Shown here piece after piece: positions 55,401-64,000 of a DNA stretch of 64,000 nt. The stretch covers positions 806,001 to 870,000 of the forward strand of contig NZ_CP020867.1 in assembly GCF_002104335.1 (NCBI RefSeq), read 5' to 3'. The stretch is from Campylobacter cuniculorum DSM 23162 = LMG 24588 (GTDB lineage: Bacteria > Campylobacterota > Campylobacteria > Campylobacterales > Campylobacteraceae). Position 1 is the stretch's first letter, and each line of letters opens with the position of its first letter. The notes beneath the pieces were generated by a model. That model ran no database searches, was not told where the DNA came from, and saw only the letters and a list, made by a program, of their open reading frames with translations. Both the position numbers and the translations under genes were made by a program.

Positions 55401-56142
55401 AGTCCTAGCTTTACAAGAGGGTATTTCAAACAGAGAAGCTAAAGAGCTCATTGATAGAGCTTGTGTTTTTTTAAAAGGAAAAAAAATCACACTCGCAAGA
55501 GCCTTAGTCGATGAAAAATCCCAATTTATTATAAAGAAAACTCAAAATCCTCAAGTGATTTTTGAAGATAAAAAAATTCTTGCAATCAATAAACCGCATT
55601 CTTTTGTGAGTGAAAATTTAGAAAAACAATTTAAAGCCAAACTTTTAAATCGTTTGGATAAAGAAACAAGCGGAGTTATTTTGCTTTGTAAGGAAGAAAA
55701 TTTTCGTCAAATGTGTATAGAAGAATTTAAAAAACACAAAGTTTATAAGAGCTATATAGCGATTCTTAATGGAATTTTAGCTCAAGAAATTCAAATCAAT
55801 GAGCCTCTTTTAACAATTAAAACCAAAAAGGGAGCTTTGAGTAAAATTTCAAAGGAAGGATTTGAGGCAAAAAGTGTGATTAGCCCCTTGATGATTGAGG
55901 GTAAAAAAACCTTAGCTAAAATTGTAATTCAAACCGGACGCACCCATCAAATTAGAGTGCATACAGCCTTTATAAAACACGGCATTATAGGAGATGAAAA
56001 ATATGCAAAAATTCGAGCAGAAAGAATGTATTTGCATAGCTATGAGCTTGGAATTTTGGATTATTTTTTTAAAGCAAATTTAGATGAAGATTTTAATGCA
56101 TTTGGCTTTGAGATAAAGAATTTAGATTTTAAAGCGATTTAA
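55381..56142 (+). CDS. RluA-family pseudouridine synthase
   Basis: 253 aa. The catalytic motif is LLNRLDKETSGVILL (Asp near residue 95), and QTGRTHQIRVHTAFI (about 182) is the C-terminal signature. A partial S4-like N-terminus (EGISNREAKELID) precedes it. The target uridine in rRNA or tRNA cannot be told. ATG 55381 overlaps the waaA end by 20 bp. Confidence 0.92.
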   Translation: MQEKAYKVLALQEGISNREAKELIDRACVFLKGKKITLARALVDEKSQFIIKKTQNPQVIFEDKKILAINKPHSFVSENLEKQFKAKLLNRLDKETSGVILLCKEENFRQMCIEEFKKHKVYKSYIAILNGILAQEIQINEPLLTIKTKKGALSKISKEGFEAKSVISPLMIEGKKTLAKIVIQTGRTHQIRVHTAFIKHGIIGDEKYAKIRAERMYLHSYELGILDYFFKANLDEDFNAFGFEIKNLDFKAI

Positions 56143-56154
56143 GCAAAAATTTGA

Positions 56155-56160
56155 TATAAT
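56155..56160 (+). promoter_or_regulatory. putative -10 box of ffh
   Basis: TATAAT after TTTGA, 33 bases before GTG 56193. AAGGGG lies between as ribosome site. Confidence 0.5.
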
Positions 56161-56192
56161 AATGCCTTTATTAAATAAAAAAGGGGATTAAG

Positions 56193-57530
56193 GTGTTTGA
56201 ACTTGTTAGCGAATCATTTAAGTCAGCTTTGAGTAAAATTCGCTTTGTCGATGATGAAAAAGCTCTTAAAAATGCTTTGGAAACCTTAAAAAAATCCCTC
56301 TTAAAAGCTGATGTCCATCACAAGGTTACGAAAGAACTTTTGATTTTAATTGAAAATGAAGTGAGAAAAAATGGAGTGGGACAGAGGCAATTTTTAAACG
56401 CAATTAAAAATAATTTAGAAAATATTCTTAGCGTTAAGGGTAAAAATCAAGGCTTTGTATTCAGCTCTAAACCGCCTACTATTGTTTTAATGACAGGTTT
56501 GCAAGGAGGGGGGAAAACAACAAGCACTATGAAACTTGCAAACTATCTTAAACTTCGCAATAAAAAAGTCCTTGTTGCAGCCTGTGATTTGCAACGTTTG
56601 GCAGCTGTAGAGCAGCTTAAACAGCTTTGTGAAGCCCATCAAATCGAGCTTTTTTATATTGAAAATGAAAACAATCCTTTAAAAGTCGCAAAACTTGCCC
56701 TTGAAAAAGCAAAAAATTCTATGATTGATGTTTTACTTGTCGATACTGCGGGACGTTTAGCCATTGATGAAGCTTTGATGCATGAGCTTAAAGAACTTAA
56801 AAAAATTCTTAATCCGGATGAAATTTTTTATGTCGCTGATGCAATGAGCGGACAAGATGGCGTTAAGACAGCTGCGAGTTTTAACGAGGCTTTAGAGCTT
56901 AGTGGGGTGGTTTTGTCTAAATTTGATGCAGACACTAAAGGTGGTATTGCTTTGGGTATAGCAAGACAGATAGGAATTCCATTAAGATTTATCGGTGTGG
57001 GTGAGAAGGTTGCGGATTTAGAACTTTTTATCCCTGATAGAATTGTAAGTCGTATTATGGGCGAGGGAGATTTAGCAACTTTGGCTGAAAAAACTGCTGC
57101 AGTGATTGATGAAAAAGAGGCTAAAATTTTAAGTCAGAAGATTAAAAAAGGAGCTTTTAATTTTAATGATTTTTTAACTCAAATGGAGAGTGTTAAAAAA
57201 TTAGGCAGTATGAAGTCTATTGTCGGTATGATTCCCGGTCTTGGCAATCTTGCTTCACAGGTTAAGGATCTTGATTTGGATAATTCTAAGGAGATTTTGC
57301 ATATTAAGGCAATGATTTCATCAATGACTCCTAAAGAAAGAGAAAATCCAGAACTTTTAAATAATACGCGAAAGCGTAGAATTGCTGAAGGTGCCGGTCT
57401 TTCTCAAATGGAGGTCAATCGTTTTTTAAAGCAATTTTCAAATGCTGCAAAACTTGCAAAGAGATTTTCAGGGAAAAAAGGTATGGAAAGTCTTACTCAA
57501 ATGATGAATCAAGCAAGAAAGCAATTTTAA
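56193..57530 (+). CDS. ffh: signal recognition particle protein Ffh
   Basis: GTPase that targets membrane proteins with SRP RNA. It is 445 aa. N domain, then the G domain with GLQGGGKTTSTMKLA (about 103), VDTAGRLAIDE and SKFDADTKGG. The C-terminal M domain has the RNA-binding RKRRIAEGAGLS and a Met-rich tail. The start is GTG 56193 with good spacing to AAGGGGATTAAG. The SRP RNA gene is not in the window. Confidence 0.97.
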   Translation: MFELVSESFKSALSKIRFVDDEKALKNALETLKKSLLKADVHHKVTKELLILIENEVRKNGVGQRQFLNAIKNNLENILSVKGKNQGFVFSSKPPTIVLMTGLQGGGKTTSTMKLANYLKLRNKKVLVAACDLQRLAAVEQLKQLCEAHQIELFYIENENNPLKVAKLALEKAKNSMIDVLLVDTAGRLAIDEALMHELKELKKILNPDEIFYVADAMSGQDGVKTAASFNEALELSGVVLSKFDADTKGGIALGIARQIGIPLRFIGVGEKVADLELFIPDRIVSRIMGEGDLATLAEKTAAVIDEKEAKILSQKIKKGAFNFNDFLTQMESVKKLGSMKSIVGMIPGLGNLASQVKDLDLDNSKEILHIKAMISSMTPKERENPELLNNTRKRRIAEGAGLSQMEVNRFLKQFSNAAKLAKRFSGKKGMESLTQMMNQARKQF

Positions 57531-57602
57531 GAAGCGTTAAAATTGATTCATGGGCAAAAAATCAATGCTTATCAATCAATTTTAATTTTTTAAGGAGATA
57601 AA

Positions 57603-57830
57603 GTGACAGTAATCAGACTTACAAGAATGGGCAGAAAAAAAAGACCTTTTTATCGTATTGTTGTAACAGATAGCAGAAAGCGTCGCGATGGAGGTTGGAT
57701 AGAAAGCATAGGATATTATAACCCTATGGTTGAACCTGAAGTGCTTAAATTTGATAAAGAGCGTTTGGAATATTGGAAAGGCGTAGGTGCTAAACTTAGC
57801 GACAAGGTTAAAAGCATTACGAGTAAATAA
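57603..57830 (+). CDS. rpsP: 30S ribosomal protein S16
   Basis: 75 aa. [20 protein letters not shown] and [19 protein letters not shown] are invariant S16 sequence. The start is GTG 57603 with AAGGAG. It opens the operon S16-KH-rimM-trmD-L19 found in most bacteria. Confidence 0.97.
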   Translation: MTVIRLTRMGRKKRPFYRIVVTDSRKRRDGGWIESIGYYNPMVEPEVLKFDKERLEYWKGVGAKLSDKVKSITSK

Positions 57831-58072
57831 TGATAGAAAATTTCTTAAAAGAGTATGCAAAACTCATTGTAGAATACCCCGATAAAATTCACATACAAAG
57901 AGTTGATTTAGATGAGAATTTTGTCGAGTTGATTATCTTTGCGGATAAAATTGATGCGGGAAAACTCATTGGTAAAAATGGCAAATTAATCAATGCAATC
58001 AAAACCGTTATCTCATCATCTAAGAGCAAAGATGCGACTTCTTATCGTGTAACGGTTAAAGCACTTGAATGA
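57830..58072 (+). CDS. KH-domain RNA-binding protein (KhpA-type)
   Basis: 80 aa. A single KH domain with the [16 protein letters not shown] loop. KhpA-type proteins bind RNA and act with KhpB in growth and division in Gram-positives; the Campylobacter role is not known to me. It overlaps rpsP by one base and rimM by 8. Confidence 0.92.
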   Translation: MIENFLKEYAKLIVEYPDKIHIQRVDLDENFVELIIFADKIDAGKLIGKNGKLINAIKTVISSSKSKDATSYRVTVKALE

Positions 58073-58604
58073 AAAAAATTTAGTTCAAGTTGCGAAACTT
58101 GGTAAAACCATAGGATTAAAGGGTTATATTAAACTTCATAATTTGAGTGATTTTCCCGATCAATTTAAAAAAAATGCAAGTTTTTTTTGCAAGGATATGA
58201 GAAATATTTTAAAAATTAAGGATTATAATCCTTCAAATAATACTGCCTTGTTTGAAGGTTTTGAAAATATTGAAGAGGCAAAGAAGCTAACGCATTCCAT
58301 ACTTTATCAGAGCATAGAAGAAAGTCGTAGAACCTGTAAGCTTAAAAAAGATGAATTTTTTTATTTTGATATTTTAGAATGTCAAGTCAGAGATTCTAAG
58401 CAAAAATTAGGAAAAGTTGTGGATATTTTAGAAATTTCACATTCTTATTTGTTTGAAGTTTCTACCGATGAGGAGCTTATTAAAAATGGTTTGGCTAAGA
58501 GTTTTTTTATCCCTTATTTGGATAAATTCATTAAAAAAATTGATACAGAAAAGAGACTCATTGAGTGCAAGGATGAGGCTTTTTTAATCTTGGAAAACTC
58601 GTGA
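58065..58604 (+). CDS. rimM: ribosome maturation factor RimM
   Basis: 179 aa. [19 protein letters not shown] at the N-terminus and the PRC-barrel half ([23 protein letters not shown]) fit RimM, which assists 30S head assembly. The start is TTG 58065 because the only nearby ATG (58069) is out of frame and stops within five codons. It overlaps both neighbours. Confidence 0.92.
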   Translation: MNEKNLVQVAKLGKTIGLKGYIKLHNLSDFPDQFKKNASFFCKDMRNILKIKDYNPSNNTALFEGFENIEEAKKLTHSILYQSIEESRRTCKLKKDEFFYFDILECQVRDSKQKLGKVVDILEISHSYLFEVSTDEELIKNGLAKSFFIPYLDKFIKKIDTEKRLIECKDEAFLILENS

Positions 58605-59326
58605 AATTTAGTTTTGTTTCTTTATTTCCTCATTTGATTGAATTTTATTTTGAAGATTCTATTCTTGCAAAAGCTCGAAAAAAAGGGATTTTTGAGCTTG
58701 ATTTTTATAATCCTAGAGATTTTAGCACCCATGCTTATAAAAAGCTTGATGATTATAAAATAGGTGGAGGAGCGGGACTTTTGATACAAGCTCAACCCCT
58801 ATTTGAAACCTTAGAAACCATTCAAAAACTTCATACTAATGTGCATTTTATTTTTCTTACGCCCAGTGCGAAAAATTTTAATCAAAAAGATGCAAAACGT
58901 TTGAGTAAAAAAGAGCATATTGTGTTTGTGTGCGGAAGATATGAAGGAATAGACGAGAGAGTGCTTGAAAATTTTGCTAACGAGCTTTTTAGTATAGGAG
59001 ATTTTATTTTAACAGGTGGCGAACTTCCTGCTCTCGTGCTTTGCGATGCGATTTTAAGAAATGTAGAAGGAGTGTTAGGCAATGTTAAGAGCTTAGAAGA
59101 GGAAAGCTTTGAATCTTATCTTCTTGAAGCTCCTTCTTTTACAAAACCTTTTGTTTTTAGTAAAAATTTTAAAAAATTTGTTGCCCCTTCAGTCTTTTTA
59201 AAGGGTAATCACGCTAAAATTAACGCTTTTAAATCTACTTTAGCGTTATGCAAAACAAAATTTTTTCGTCCCGATTTGTTTTTAGAACATAAACGCAAAA
59301 ATTTAAAGGATTTTTATGAAAAATAA
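58601..59326 (+). CDS. trmD: tRNA (guanine37-N1)-methyltransferase
   Basis: 241 aa, a SPOUT knotted enzyme. [22 protein letters not shown] and [15 protein letters not shown] are family motifs. Protects reading frame by making m1G37. The start is GTG 58601, overlapping the rimM TGA. It overlaps rplS by 11 bp. Confidence 0.96.
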   Translation: MKFSFVSLFPHLIEFYFEDSILAKARKKGIFELDFYNPRDFSTHAYKKLDDYKIGGGAGLLIQAQPLFETLETIQKLHTNVHFIFLTPSAKNFNQKDAKRLSKKEHIVFVCGRYEGIDERVLENFANELFSIGDFILTGGELPALVLCDAILRNVEGVLGNVKSLEEESFESYLLEAPSFTKPFVFSKNFKKFVAPSVFLKGNHAKINAFKSTLALCKTKFFRPDLFLEHKRKNLKDFYEK

Positions 59327-59672
59327 ATTTATAGAGCAATTTGAAGCCAAGCAAATTGAAGGTAAAAAAGTTCCTGATTTTCGTGCCGGAGATACTTTGA
59401 AACTTGCGATTCGAATCAAAGAAGGAGATAAGACAAGAATTCAAAGCTTTGAAGGTATTTGTATTGCAAGACGCGGAAATGGCACAGGTGAAACTTTTAT
59501 AGTTCGCAAAATCGGTGCTAATAATATCGGTGTTGAAAGAATTTTTCCTATCTATAGTGAAAGTTTGGAGAGCATTTCAGTTTTAAGAAGAGGTCGTGTG
59601 CGTCGAGCAAGATTGTTTTATCTTAGAGACAGACGCGGTAAGGCTGCTCGTATTAAAGAGCTTAAAAAATAA
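59316..59672 (+). CDS. rplS: 50S ribosomal protein L19
   Basis: 118 aa. [32 protein letters not shown] and [20 protein letters not shown] are invariant-type L19 sequence. Last gene of the operon; an AT-rich hairpin with a T run follows. Confidence 0.97.
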   Translation: MKNKFIEQFEAKQIEGKKVPDFRAGDTLKLAIRIKEGDKTRIQSFEGICIARRGNGTGETFIVRKIGANNIGVERIFPIYSESLESISVLRRGRVRRARLFYLRDRRGKAARIKELKK

Positions 59673-59692
59673 TTTTTTAGAGATAAAATTGT

Positions 59693-59738
59693 ATAAAAAT
59701 TATTGATAAATTTATTTTATTGATAATTTTTATTTTTT
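59693..59738 (+). terminator. AT-only hairpin after rplS
   Basis: ATAAAAATTAT (59693-59703) and ATAATTTTTAT (59723-59733) are a perfect 11-bp inverted repeat, followed by six T (59733-59738). Without G-C pairs the stem is weak, but its form and place fit an intrinsic terminator. Confidence 0.5.
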
Positions 59739-59773
59739 AATAAATAAATCAGAAAATTTATGCTATATTGGCA

Positions 59774-59801
59774 CTCAATTTTTAAGAATCTAAAAATTGA
59801 G
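59774..59801. repeat. 11-bp hairpin upstream of the DAHP synthase gene
   Basis: CTCAATTTTTA (59774-59784) and TAAAAATTGAG (59791-59801) around a 6-nt loop, 78 bases before the gene start. There is no U tract, so it may be a leader structure or a protein site. No leader peptide rich in aromatic residues was seen. Confidence 0.6.
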
Positions 59802-59878
59802 GGAATCGCATAAATTTTTTAATTTTATTTTAATGAAATCGAAAATTTTTTAGATAAATTTATATTTATGGATAAATG

Positions 59879-61222
59879 ATGAATTGGACAAAAAAATCTT
59901 GGAGAAATTATCCCATTAAACAACAGCCTGTTTATCCTGATGAGCAAGAGCTTAATCAGATTCTTAATCGACTTGAAAAATTACCGCCTTTAGTTTTTGC
60001 TGGAGAGGTTAGAAACCTTCAAAAAGCCCTAACGAGAGTGTCTAGAGGGGAGGCTTTTTTATTGCAAGGTGGAGATTGTGCTGAAAGTTTTGAAAATTTT
60101 GGTGCAAACAATATTAGAGATATGTTTAAAATGCTACTTCAAATGGCTATTGTGCTTACTTTTGCTGGAGGTTGTCCTGTGGTGAAAATCGGACGCATTG
60201 CAGGACAATTTGCCAAACCGAGAAGTTCTGATTTTGAAGAGCTTAATGGGGTCAAACTTCCAAGTTATCGTGGAGATATTATCAATGGTTTTGAATTTGA
60301 TGAGAAAGCTAGAATTGCTAATCCTCAAAGGATGCTTGAAGCCTATTATCAAAGTGCCACCACTTTAAATTTACTTCGGGGTTTTGCTCGAGGTGGTTTA
60401 GCGGATTTACACGAAGTTCATCGATGGAATCTGGATTTTCTTAAAAAAAATGAATTACACAAACAATATATTGATATCAGTGAAAAAATCTCTCAAGCTT
60501 TAGCCTTTATGGAGGCTTGTGGTATCAATACAAACAACACTCCAAGTTTAAGAGAAGTGGCGATTTATACTTCTCATGAAGCCTTACTTTTGCCCTATGA
60601 AGAAGCTTTAACGCGAGTGGATAGTTTAAGCGATGAAATTTATGATTGTTCGGCTCATATGCTTTGGATAGGTGAAAGAACAAGGGCTTTAAATGAAGCA
60701 CATGTGCATTTTTTAAGCGGGATTAAAAATCCTATGGGGGTAAAAGTTGGACCTCGTGTCAGTGCAAGTGAGATTGTTGCTCTTTCAAGAGCTTTAAATC
60801 CTAGCAATGAGGAGGGAAGGCTTAATATCATCATTAGAATGGGAGCTGATATTATTGCTCAAAGATTGCCTGAAATTTTTAAAGAACTTAAAAAAGAGGG
60901 CTTAAATCTTATCTATAGCATAGATCCTATGCACGGAAATACGGTAAAAGCTGGAAATTATAAAACAAGAGAATTTGATAAAATTATGCAAGAAGTGCGG
61001 TATTTTTTTGAAATCGCAAGGGCTGAAGGAATTTATCCGGGCGGAGTGCATCTTGAAATGACCGGACAAGATGTAACAGAATGCACAGGTGGGGCGTCAA
61101 ATATCACTGAAGAAAGTCTTAAAAAACGTTATGAAACGCAATGTGATCCAAGGTTGAACGCTGATCAAGCCTTAGAACTCGCGTTTTTAATCGCAGATTT
61201 GGTTAAAAAAGCTAAAAAATGA
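59879..61222 (+). CDS. 3-deoxy-7-phosphoheptulonate synthase, class II
   Basis: First step of the shikimate pathway (PEP plus erythrose 4-phosphate). At 447 aa it is the plant-like class II type. LLQGGDCAESFE with the metal Cys (about 65), RIAGQFAKPRSSD, SIDPMHGNTVK and HLEMTGQDVTECTGG are class II signatures. Two adjacent ATGs (59876, 59879); the second is better spaced from GGAT. Commonly annotated aroF or aroG. In C. jejuni a transthyretin-like gene lies between rplS and this gene (from memory); here it is missing. Confidence 0.95.
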   Translation: MNWTKKSWRNYPIKQQPVYPDEQELNQILNRLEKLPPLVFAGEVRNLQKALTRVSRGEAFLLQGGDCAESFENFGANNIRDMFKMLLQMAIVLTFAGGCPVVKIGRIAGQFAKPRSSDFEELNGVKLPSYRGDIINGFEFDEKARIANPQRMLEAYYQSATTLNLLRGFARGGLADLHEVHRWNLDFLKKNELHKQYIDISEKISQALAFMEACGINTNNTPSLREVAIYTSHEALLLPYEEALTRVDSLSDEIYDCSAHMLWIGERTRALNEAHVHFLSGIKNPMGVKVGPRVSASEIVALSRALNPSNEEGRLNIIIRMGADIIAQRLPEIFKELKKEGLNLIYSIDPMHGNTVKAGNYKTREFDKIMQEVRYFFEIARAEGIYPGGVHLEMTGQDVTECTGGASNITEESLKKRYETQCDPRLNADQALELAFLIADLVKKAKK

Positions 61223-61542
61223 AACTTTATGGCATAAAAAATTGCAATAGCGTCAAAAAAGCGATGATTGCTTTGGAAAAATTTAATTTTGAATTTTTAG
61301 ACATTAAAAAGATAGATAAAGAAATTCTAAGTTCTTGGCTTAAGCAAAAAACTTTCGAAGAGCTCATCAATACAAACGGAACGACTGCTAAAAAATTAGC
61401 CCTTACCAAAGATAAACTTAAAAATCTCAATAAAGAAGAATTAGAAAATTTAATTTTAGAAAATCCTAGTATCATTAAAAGGCCGGTGGTTGAATTTAAA
61501 AATGAAATTTTTGTTTCTAAGGAATATGAAAAGCTTTTATAA
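61219..61542 (+). CDS. ArsC/Spx-family thioredoxin-fold protein
   Basis: 107 aa. KLYGIKNCNSVKKAM holds a CxxS redox site at about residue 9, and IIKRPVVEF near the end is the ArsC-family cis-Pro/Arg region. Most such YffB-like proteins are not arsenate reductases and their role is unknown. Overlaps the DAHP synthase gene by 4 bp and convergent queA by 6 bp. Confidence 0.88.
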   Translation: MKLYGIKNCNSVKKAMIALEKFNFEFLDIKKIDKEILSSWLKQKTFEELINTNGTTAKKLALTKDKLKNLNKEELENLILENPSIIKRPVVEFKNEIFVSKEYEKLL

Positions 61543-62559
61543 TATAAGCATAGCATCGCCATAAGAATAAAATCTGTATCGTTTTTCAATAGCAATTTTA
61601 TAAAGTTCTAAGGTTTTTTCTCTTCCTATAAAAGAGGATACGAGCATAATTAAAGTGGATTTTGGTAAATGGAAATTCGTTAAAAGATAGTTTTGCCTTA
61701 AAGGCTTATTAAAGGGGTGTAAAAATAAATCACAAGTCCCGCTTTGAATTCCTGTCCTAAAAAAATACTCAATGCTTCTTGTTGTGGTCGTTCCTACTCC
61801 TAAAATCGGTGTTTTGGATTTTATCAGCTTTGCTGCTTTATCATCGATAAAAAAAGATTCAGTGTGCATTATATGTTCTTTTAAATTTTCACATTCTACA
61901 TTTTTAAAGGTCCCCGCTCCTATGTGTAAGGTAAGATAATAAATTTCATGTTTTTGCTTTAAAAGATTGAGCATTTCTTGACTAAAATGCAAACTTGCCG
62001 TCGGTGCAGCTACAGCTCCTAAATTTTTAGCAAAAATGCTTTGATAATCACTCTCATCACTTAACTCATCTTTCCTTTTGATATAAGGAGGCAAGGGAAT
62101 ATGCCCGATAAGATTTAAAAGCTCGTAGAGTTTAGTGCTGTCTAAAAAGGTATGATTTTGCTTAAATCTGACTTTGCGTCTGCCATCTTTTAAAAGCTCT
62201 AAAATTTCAGCTTGTAAATTTTTTTCAAAGCTTAAAATTTCACCTGCTTTAACCCTGCCTTTAATTTGAACCAAAAATTCAAATTCTGTATAGGCTTGAT
62301 GCAAAAAAAGCTCTATTTTTGCTCCGCTTGTTTTTGTTCCAAAAATTCGGGCTTTAATCACTTTGGTATCGTTAAAAAATATTGCACAAGGAGGTAAAAA
62401 TTCAGGCAATTTTCCAAAATAAGTGTGCGTAATCTTGTCTTTTTTTCTTTCATAGATTAAAAGTTTCGCATCTTCTTTAGGGGTTATAGGATAAGTAGCG
62501 ATAAGCTCCTTAGGTAAGTGATAATCGTAATTATGAAGCTTTAAATCCTTATGCATCAT
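61537..62559 (-). CDS. queA: S-adenosylmethionine:tRNA ribosyltransferase-isomerase
   Basis: Makes epoxyqueuosine at tRNA position 34. At 340 aa it has normal length. YHLPKELIATYPI at the start, HIPLPPYIKRKDE, VAAPTASLHFS and HIGAGTFKNV in the middle, and FHLPKSTLIMLVSSFIG near the end are family motifs. Two adjacent ATGs (62559, 62556) are possible. The start overlaps the tatC end. Confidence 0.96.
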   Translation of the reverse strand: MMHKDLKLHNYDYHLPKELIATYPITPKEDAKLLIYERKKDKITHTYFGKLPEFLPPCAIFFNDTKVIKARIFGTKTSGAKIELFLHQAYTEFEFLVQIKGRVKAGEILSFEKNLQAEILELLKDGRRKVRFKQNHTFLDSTKLYELLNLIGHIPLPPYIKRKDELSDESDYQSIFAKNLGAVAAPTASLHFSQEMLNLLKQKHEIYYLTLHIGAGTFKNVECENLKEHIMHTESFFIDDKAAKLIKSKTPILGVGTTTTRSIEYFFRTGIQSGTCDLFLHPFNKPLRQNYLLTNFHLPKSTLIMLVSSFIGREKTLELYKIAIEKRYRFYSYGDAMLIL

Positions 62560-63280
62560 TTTTTGCAGAGGGATTGATTTTTTGTGCGATTAAAATTGAA
62601 AGCCCATAGAGTCCGCAAAGTGGCACAGCCATTAAAAATTGAGAAATCATATCCGGCGGAGTCATCATTGCTGAAAAAACAAAAATAACCAAAACTGAAA
62701 TTCTAAAATATTTTTTTAAAAAATCATCATCTATTAAGCCTAATTTTGCAAAGAAAAAGGTCAACACAGGCATTTCAAAAGCGAGTCCAAAAGCGACTAC
62801 GAGTTTTGTAAAAAAGCTCACATAAAGCCCTATACTAATGAGTGGTTTAAAATCTTGAGTTTGCACTCCAAAATCGATGAGAAATTTAAAAGTTAAAGGA
62901 ACCACGACAAAATAGCAAAACAAAGCACCTAAAGCAAACATTACACTTGCAAAGCAAACAAAGGGTATGACGAGTCTTTTTTCATTCTCATAAAGTCCGG
63001 GTGCTACAAATTTCCAAAATTGATAAAAAATTATAGGCAAAGAAATCAAAAAAGCTGTAAAAAATGAAACTTTCATCGCTGTAAATAAAGGTTCTTGTAA
63101 TTCTACGAAGGTGATTTGTTTTGAAACTTCTGGCAAAACGGCTTCTATTGGACTTTTGAGTATATTAAGGATATAAGAATTAAAAGTAAAGCATACAAAA
63201 AACATCACAATAATGCAAGAAACACTGATAAAAAGCCTTTTTCTAAGCTCGGTTAAATGAGGTTTTAATTCTTCAAACAT
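62549..63280 (-). CDS. tatC: twin-arginine translocase subunit TatC
   Basis: 243 aa, six membrane helices. ELKPHLTELRKRLFIS at the start, FWKFVAPGLYENEKR in the first cytoplasmic loop, GLAFEMPVLTFFFAKLGL and DMISQFLMAVPLCGLY complete the family pattern. Receptor for folded Tat substrates with TatB. ATG 63280 lies within the tatB end (8-bp overlap). No tatA here; in Campylobacter it is elsewhere. Confidence 0.97.
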   Translation of the reverse strand: MFEELKPHLTELRKRLFISVSCIIVMFFVCFTFNSYILNILKSPIEAVLPEVSKQITFVELQEPLFTAMKVSFFTAFLISLPIIFYQFWKFVAPGLYENEKRLVIPFVCFASVMFALGALFCYFVVVPLTFKFLIDFGVQTQDFKPLISIGLYVSFFTKLVVAFGLAFEMPVLTFFFAKLGLIDDDFLKKYFRISVLVIFVFSAMMTPPDMISQFLMAVPLCGLYGLSILIAQKINPSAKNDA

Positions 63281-63692
63281 TTTGTTTTTCCTCACTTTGA
63301 TTTGAAATTTGCTCTGTTTTTAAATTTTTTTCTTCTTTCATTTCTTTTTGTGCATTTTCTTCTAAATTTTCATGGGGATTAGACGAAGAACCAAAGGTTA
63401 AATCGACTTTTTTATTGTCTAAAATATCCTTTTTAAGCTCATCAAATTCCTCAAAACTAAGTTTTTTGCGTATATTTTCATTTACGGAGGAAAATTCATC
63501 TTGGTATTTTTTAGTTTCGCTTTTAAGCTCATTGATACGAATTTCTTTTTCTATACTTGATTTTGCTTCGTCTATGTTGCGTTTTAAGGCTTTTAAAATT
63601 TTTGCAATTTGCACGATGGTATCAGGGAGTTTGTCTGGTCCTAAAACTAAAATTGCGACAACTAAAATGACTAAAATTTCACCCATACTCAT
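63273..63692 (-). CDS. tatB: twin-arginine translocase subunit TatB
   Basis: 139 aa. An N-terminal helix (MSMGEILVILVVAILVLGPDKLP) is followed by an amphipathic and coiled-coil region (KILKALKRNIDEAKSSIEKE) and an acidic, disordered tail. ATG 63692 gives the short N-terminus usual for TatB; the open frame runs 13 codons further upstream without support. Operon tatB-tatC-queA. Confidence 0.92.
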   Translation of the reverse strand: MSMGEILVILVVAILVLGPDKLPDTIVQIAKILKALKRNIDEAKSSIEKEIRINELKSETKKYQDEFSSVNENIRKKLSFEEFDELKKDILDNKKVDLTFGSSSNPHENLEENAQKEMKEEKNLKTEQISNQSEEKQNV

Positions 63693-63796
63693 TGTATCAA
63701 TACTTCTTTCTTTATATCTTTTTAAAGACACATTTTACATTAAATTGCTTAAAAATTTACTTTAAAATTGTTTAATTATTATTTATGAAGTGAAAT

Positions 63797-63802
63797 TATA
63801 AT
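63797..63802 (+). promoter_or_regulatory. putative -10 box of the last SDR gene
   Basis: TATAAT, 31 bases before GTG 63833, with AAGGAG at 63821-63826 as ribosome site. Confidence 0.5.
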
Positions 63803-63832
63803 ACAATAAAAAATTCATTAAAGGAGCTTTAA

Positions 63833-64000
63833 GTGAAAGAATGCTTCAAAGACAAAGTCGTGCTTATCACAGGTGCGAAACAAGGAATCGGCTTAGCCAC
63901 TGCACAAGAATTTGCAAAAGTTGGTGCGAAAGTCGTTCTTTGTGATATTGTGGATATGAGTGAGGAAGTTAAAGAGCTTAATGACAAGCATTATCAGGCT
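63833..64000 (+). CDS. short-chain dehydrogenase/reductase, 5' part
   Basis: 56 codons visible, cut by the window end. [19 protein letters not shown] is the NAD(P)-binding TGxxxGIG motif, and VVLCDIVD ends with an acidic residue after strand 2, which suggests NAD rather than NADP. Start GTG 63833 with AAGGAG 7 bases upstream. Substrate unknown. Confidence 0.88.
   Translation, partial: MKECFKDKVVLITGAKQGIGLATAQEFAKVGAKVVLCDIVDMSEEVKELNDKHYQA

Noticed and set aside
56503-56515. GGA GGG GGG run in ffh as a slippage site
   Set aside because: Only six G, encoding the invariant P-loop of an essential gene; too short and too constrained.

Overview
The window is chromosomal DNA from a thermotolerant Campylobacter close to C. 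jejuni and C. coli. The evidence is very AT-rich sequence, tightly overlapping operons, promoters with a T-rich upstream region and a strong TATAAT -10 but usually no clear -35, and gene order that repeatedly matches C. jejuni blocks as I remember them. C. hepaticus, C. bilis or an Entner-Doudoroff-positive C. coli or C. jejuni lineage are candidates; I cannot name the species from sequence alone. About 58 protein genes (two cut by the window edges), five tRNA genes and several degenerate gene remnants are visible. I see no rRNA, CRISPR array, insertion sequence, integrase or prophage.

Layout. 1-20885: nadE-lpxK-thrC-kdsB, fliP, glmU-coaBC-(unknown)-uppS-prepilin peptidase-LptF/G permease-truA, ilvA with a CoA-binding protein, an inserted FkbM-type methyltransferase with a G9 tract at its promoter, a small membrane protein, trmA-SDR-ankyrin protein, acnB and ogt. 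20886-22828: a gene graveyard holding two divergent pairs of copies of a small protein module, arranged as an inverted duplication around the 3' relic of a glycosyltransferase-like gene. 22829-24211: an MFS transporter not expected from this synteny. 24234-26300: purF and dapB. 26499-34422: an NlpC/P60 lipoprotein, a PIF1-like helicase, a periplasmic protein, lolA, secA and a LolC/E-type permease. 34433-38065: a small unknown gene, a five-tRNA cluster (Lys, Glu-like, Val, Asp, Lys) and a large putative fucosyltransferase-like gene with a G9 tract near its 3' end and a T14 tract at its promoter. 38608-47256: a complete glucose island (eda, edd / zwf, pgl, glk, pgi, gluP). 47286-61542: glnA, a CheZ-like phosphatase, a U32 protease family enzyme, purE, glyQ, waaA, a pseudouridine synthase, ffh, rpsP-KH-rimM-trmD-rplS, DAHP synthase and an ArsC-like protein. 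61537-63692: queA-tatC-tatB. An SDR gene begins at 63833 and runs off the end.

How the genes work together. Most are housekeeping: envelope synthesis (lpxK, kdsB, waaA, glmU, uppS, LptF/G), protein export and targeting (secA, tatBC, ffh, lolA and the permease), translation and tRNA modification (truA, trmA, trmD, rimM, queA, glyQ) and amino acid metabolism (thrC, ilvA, dapB, glnA, DAHP synthase). The metabolic novelty is the glucose island. It encodes import, phosphorylation, interconversion and the full Entner-Doudoroff route to pyruvate and glyceraldehyde 3-phosphate, a trait most Campylobacter lack. The surface-variation loci are the two G9 genes and the degenerate inverted cluster. The last contains a small protein family with a hypervariable core bounded by short inverted repeats, and I think it is the least explained part of the window.
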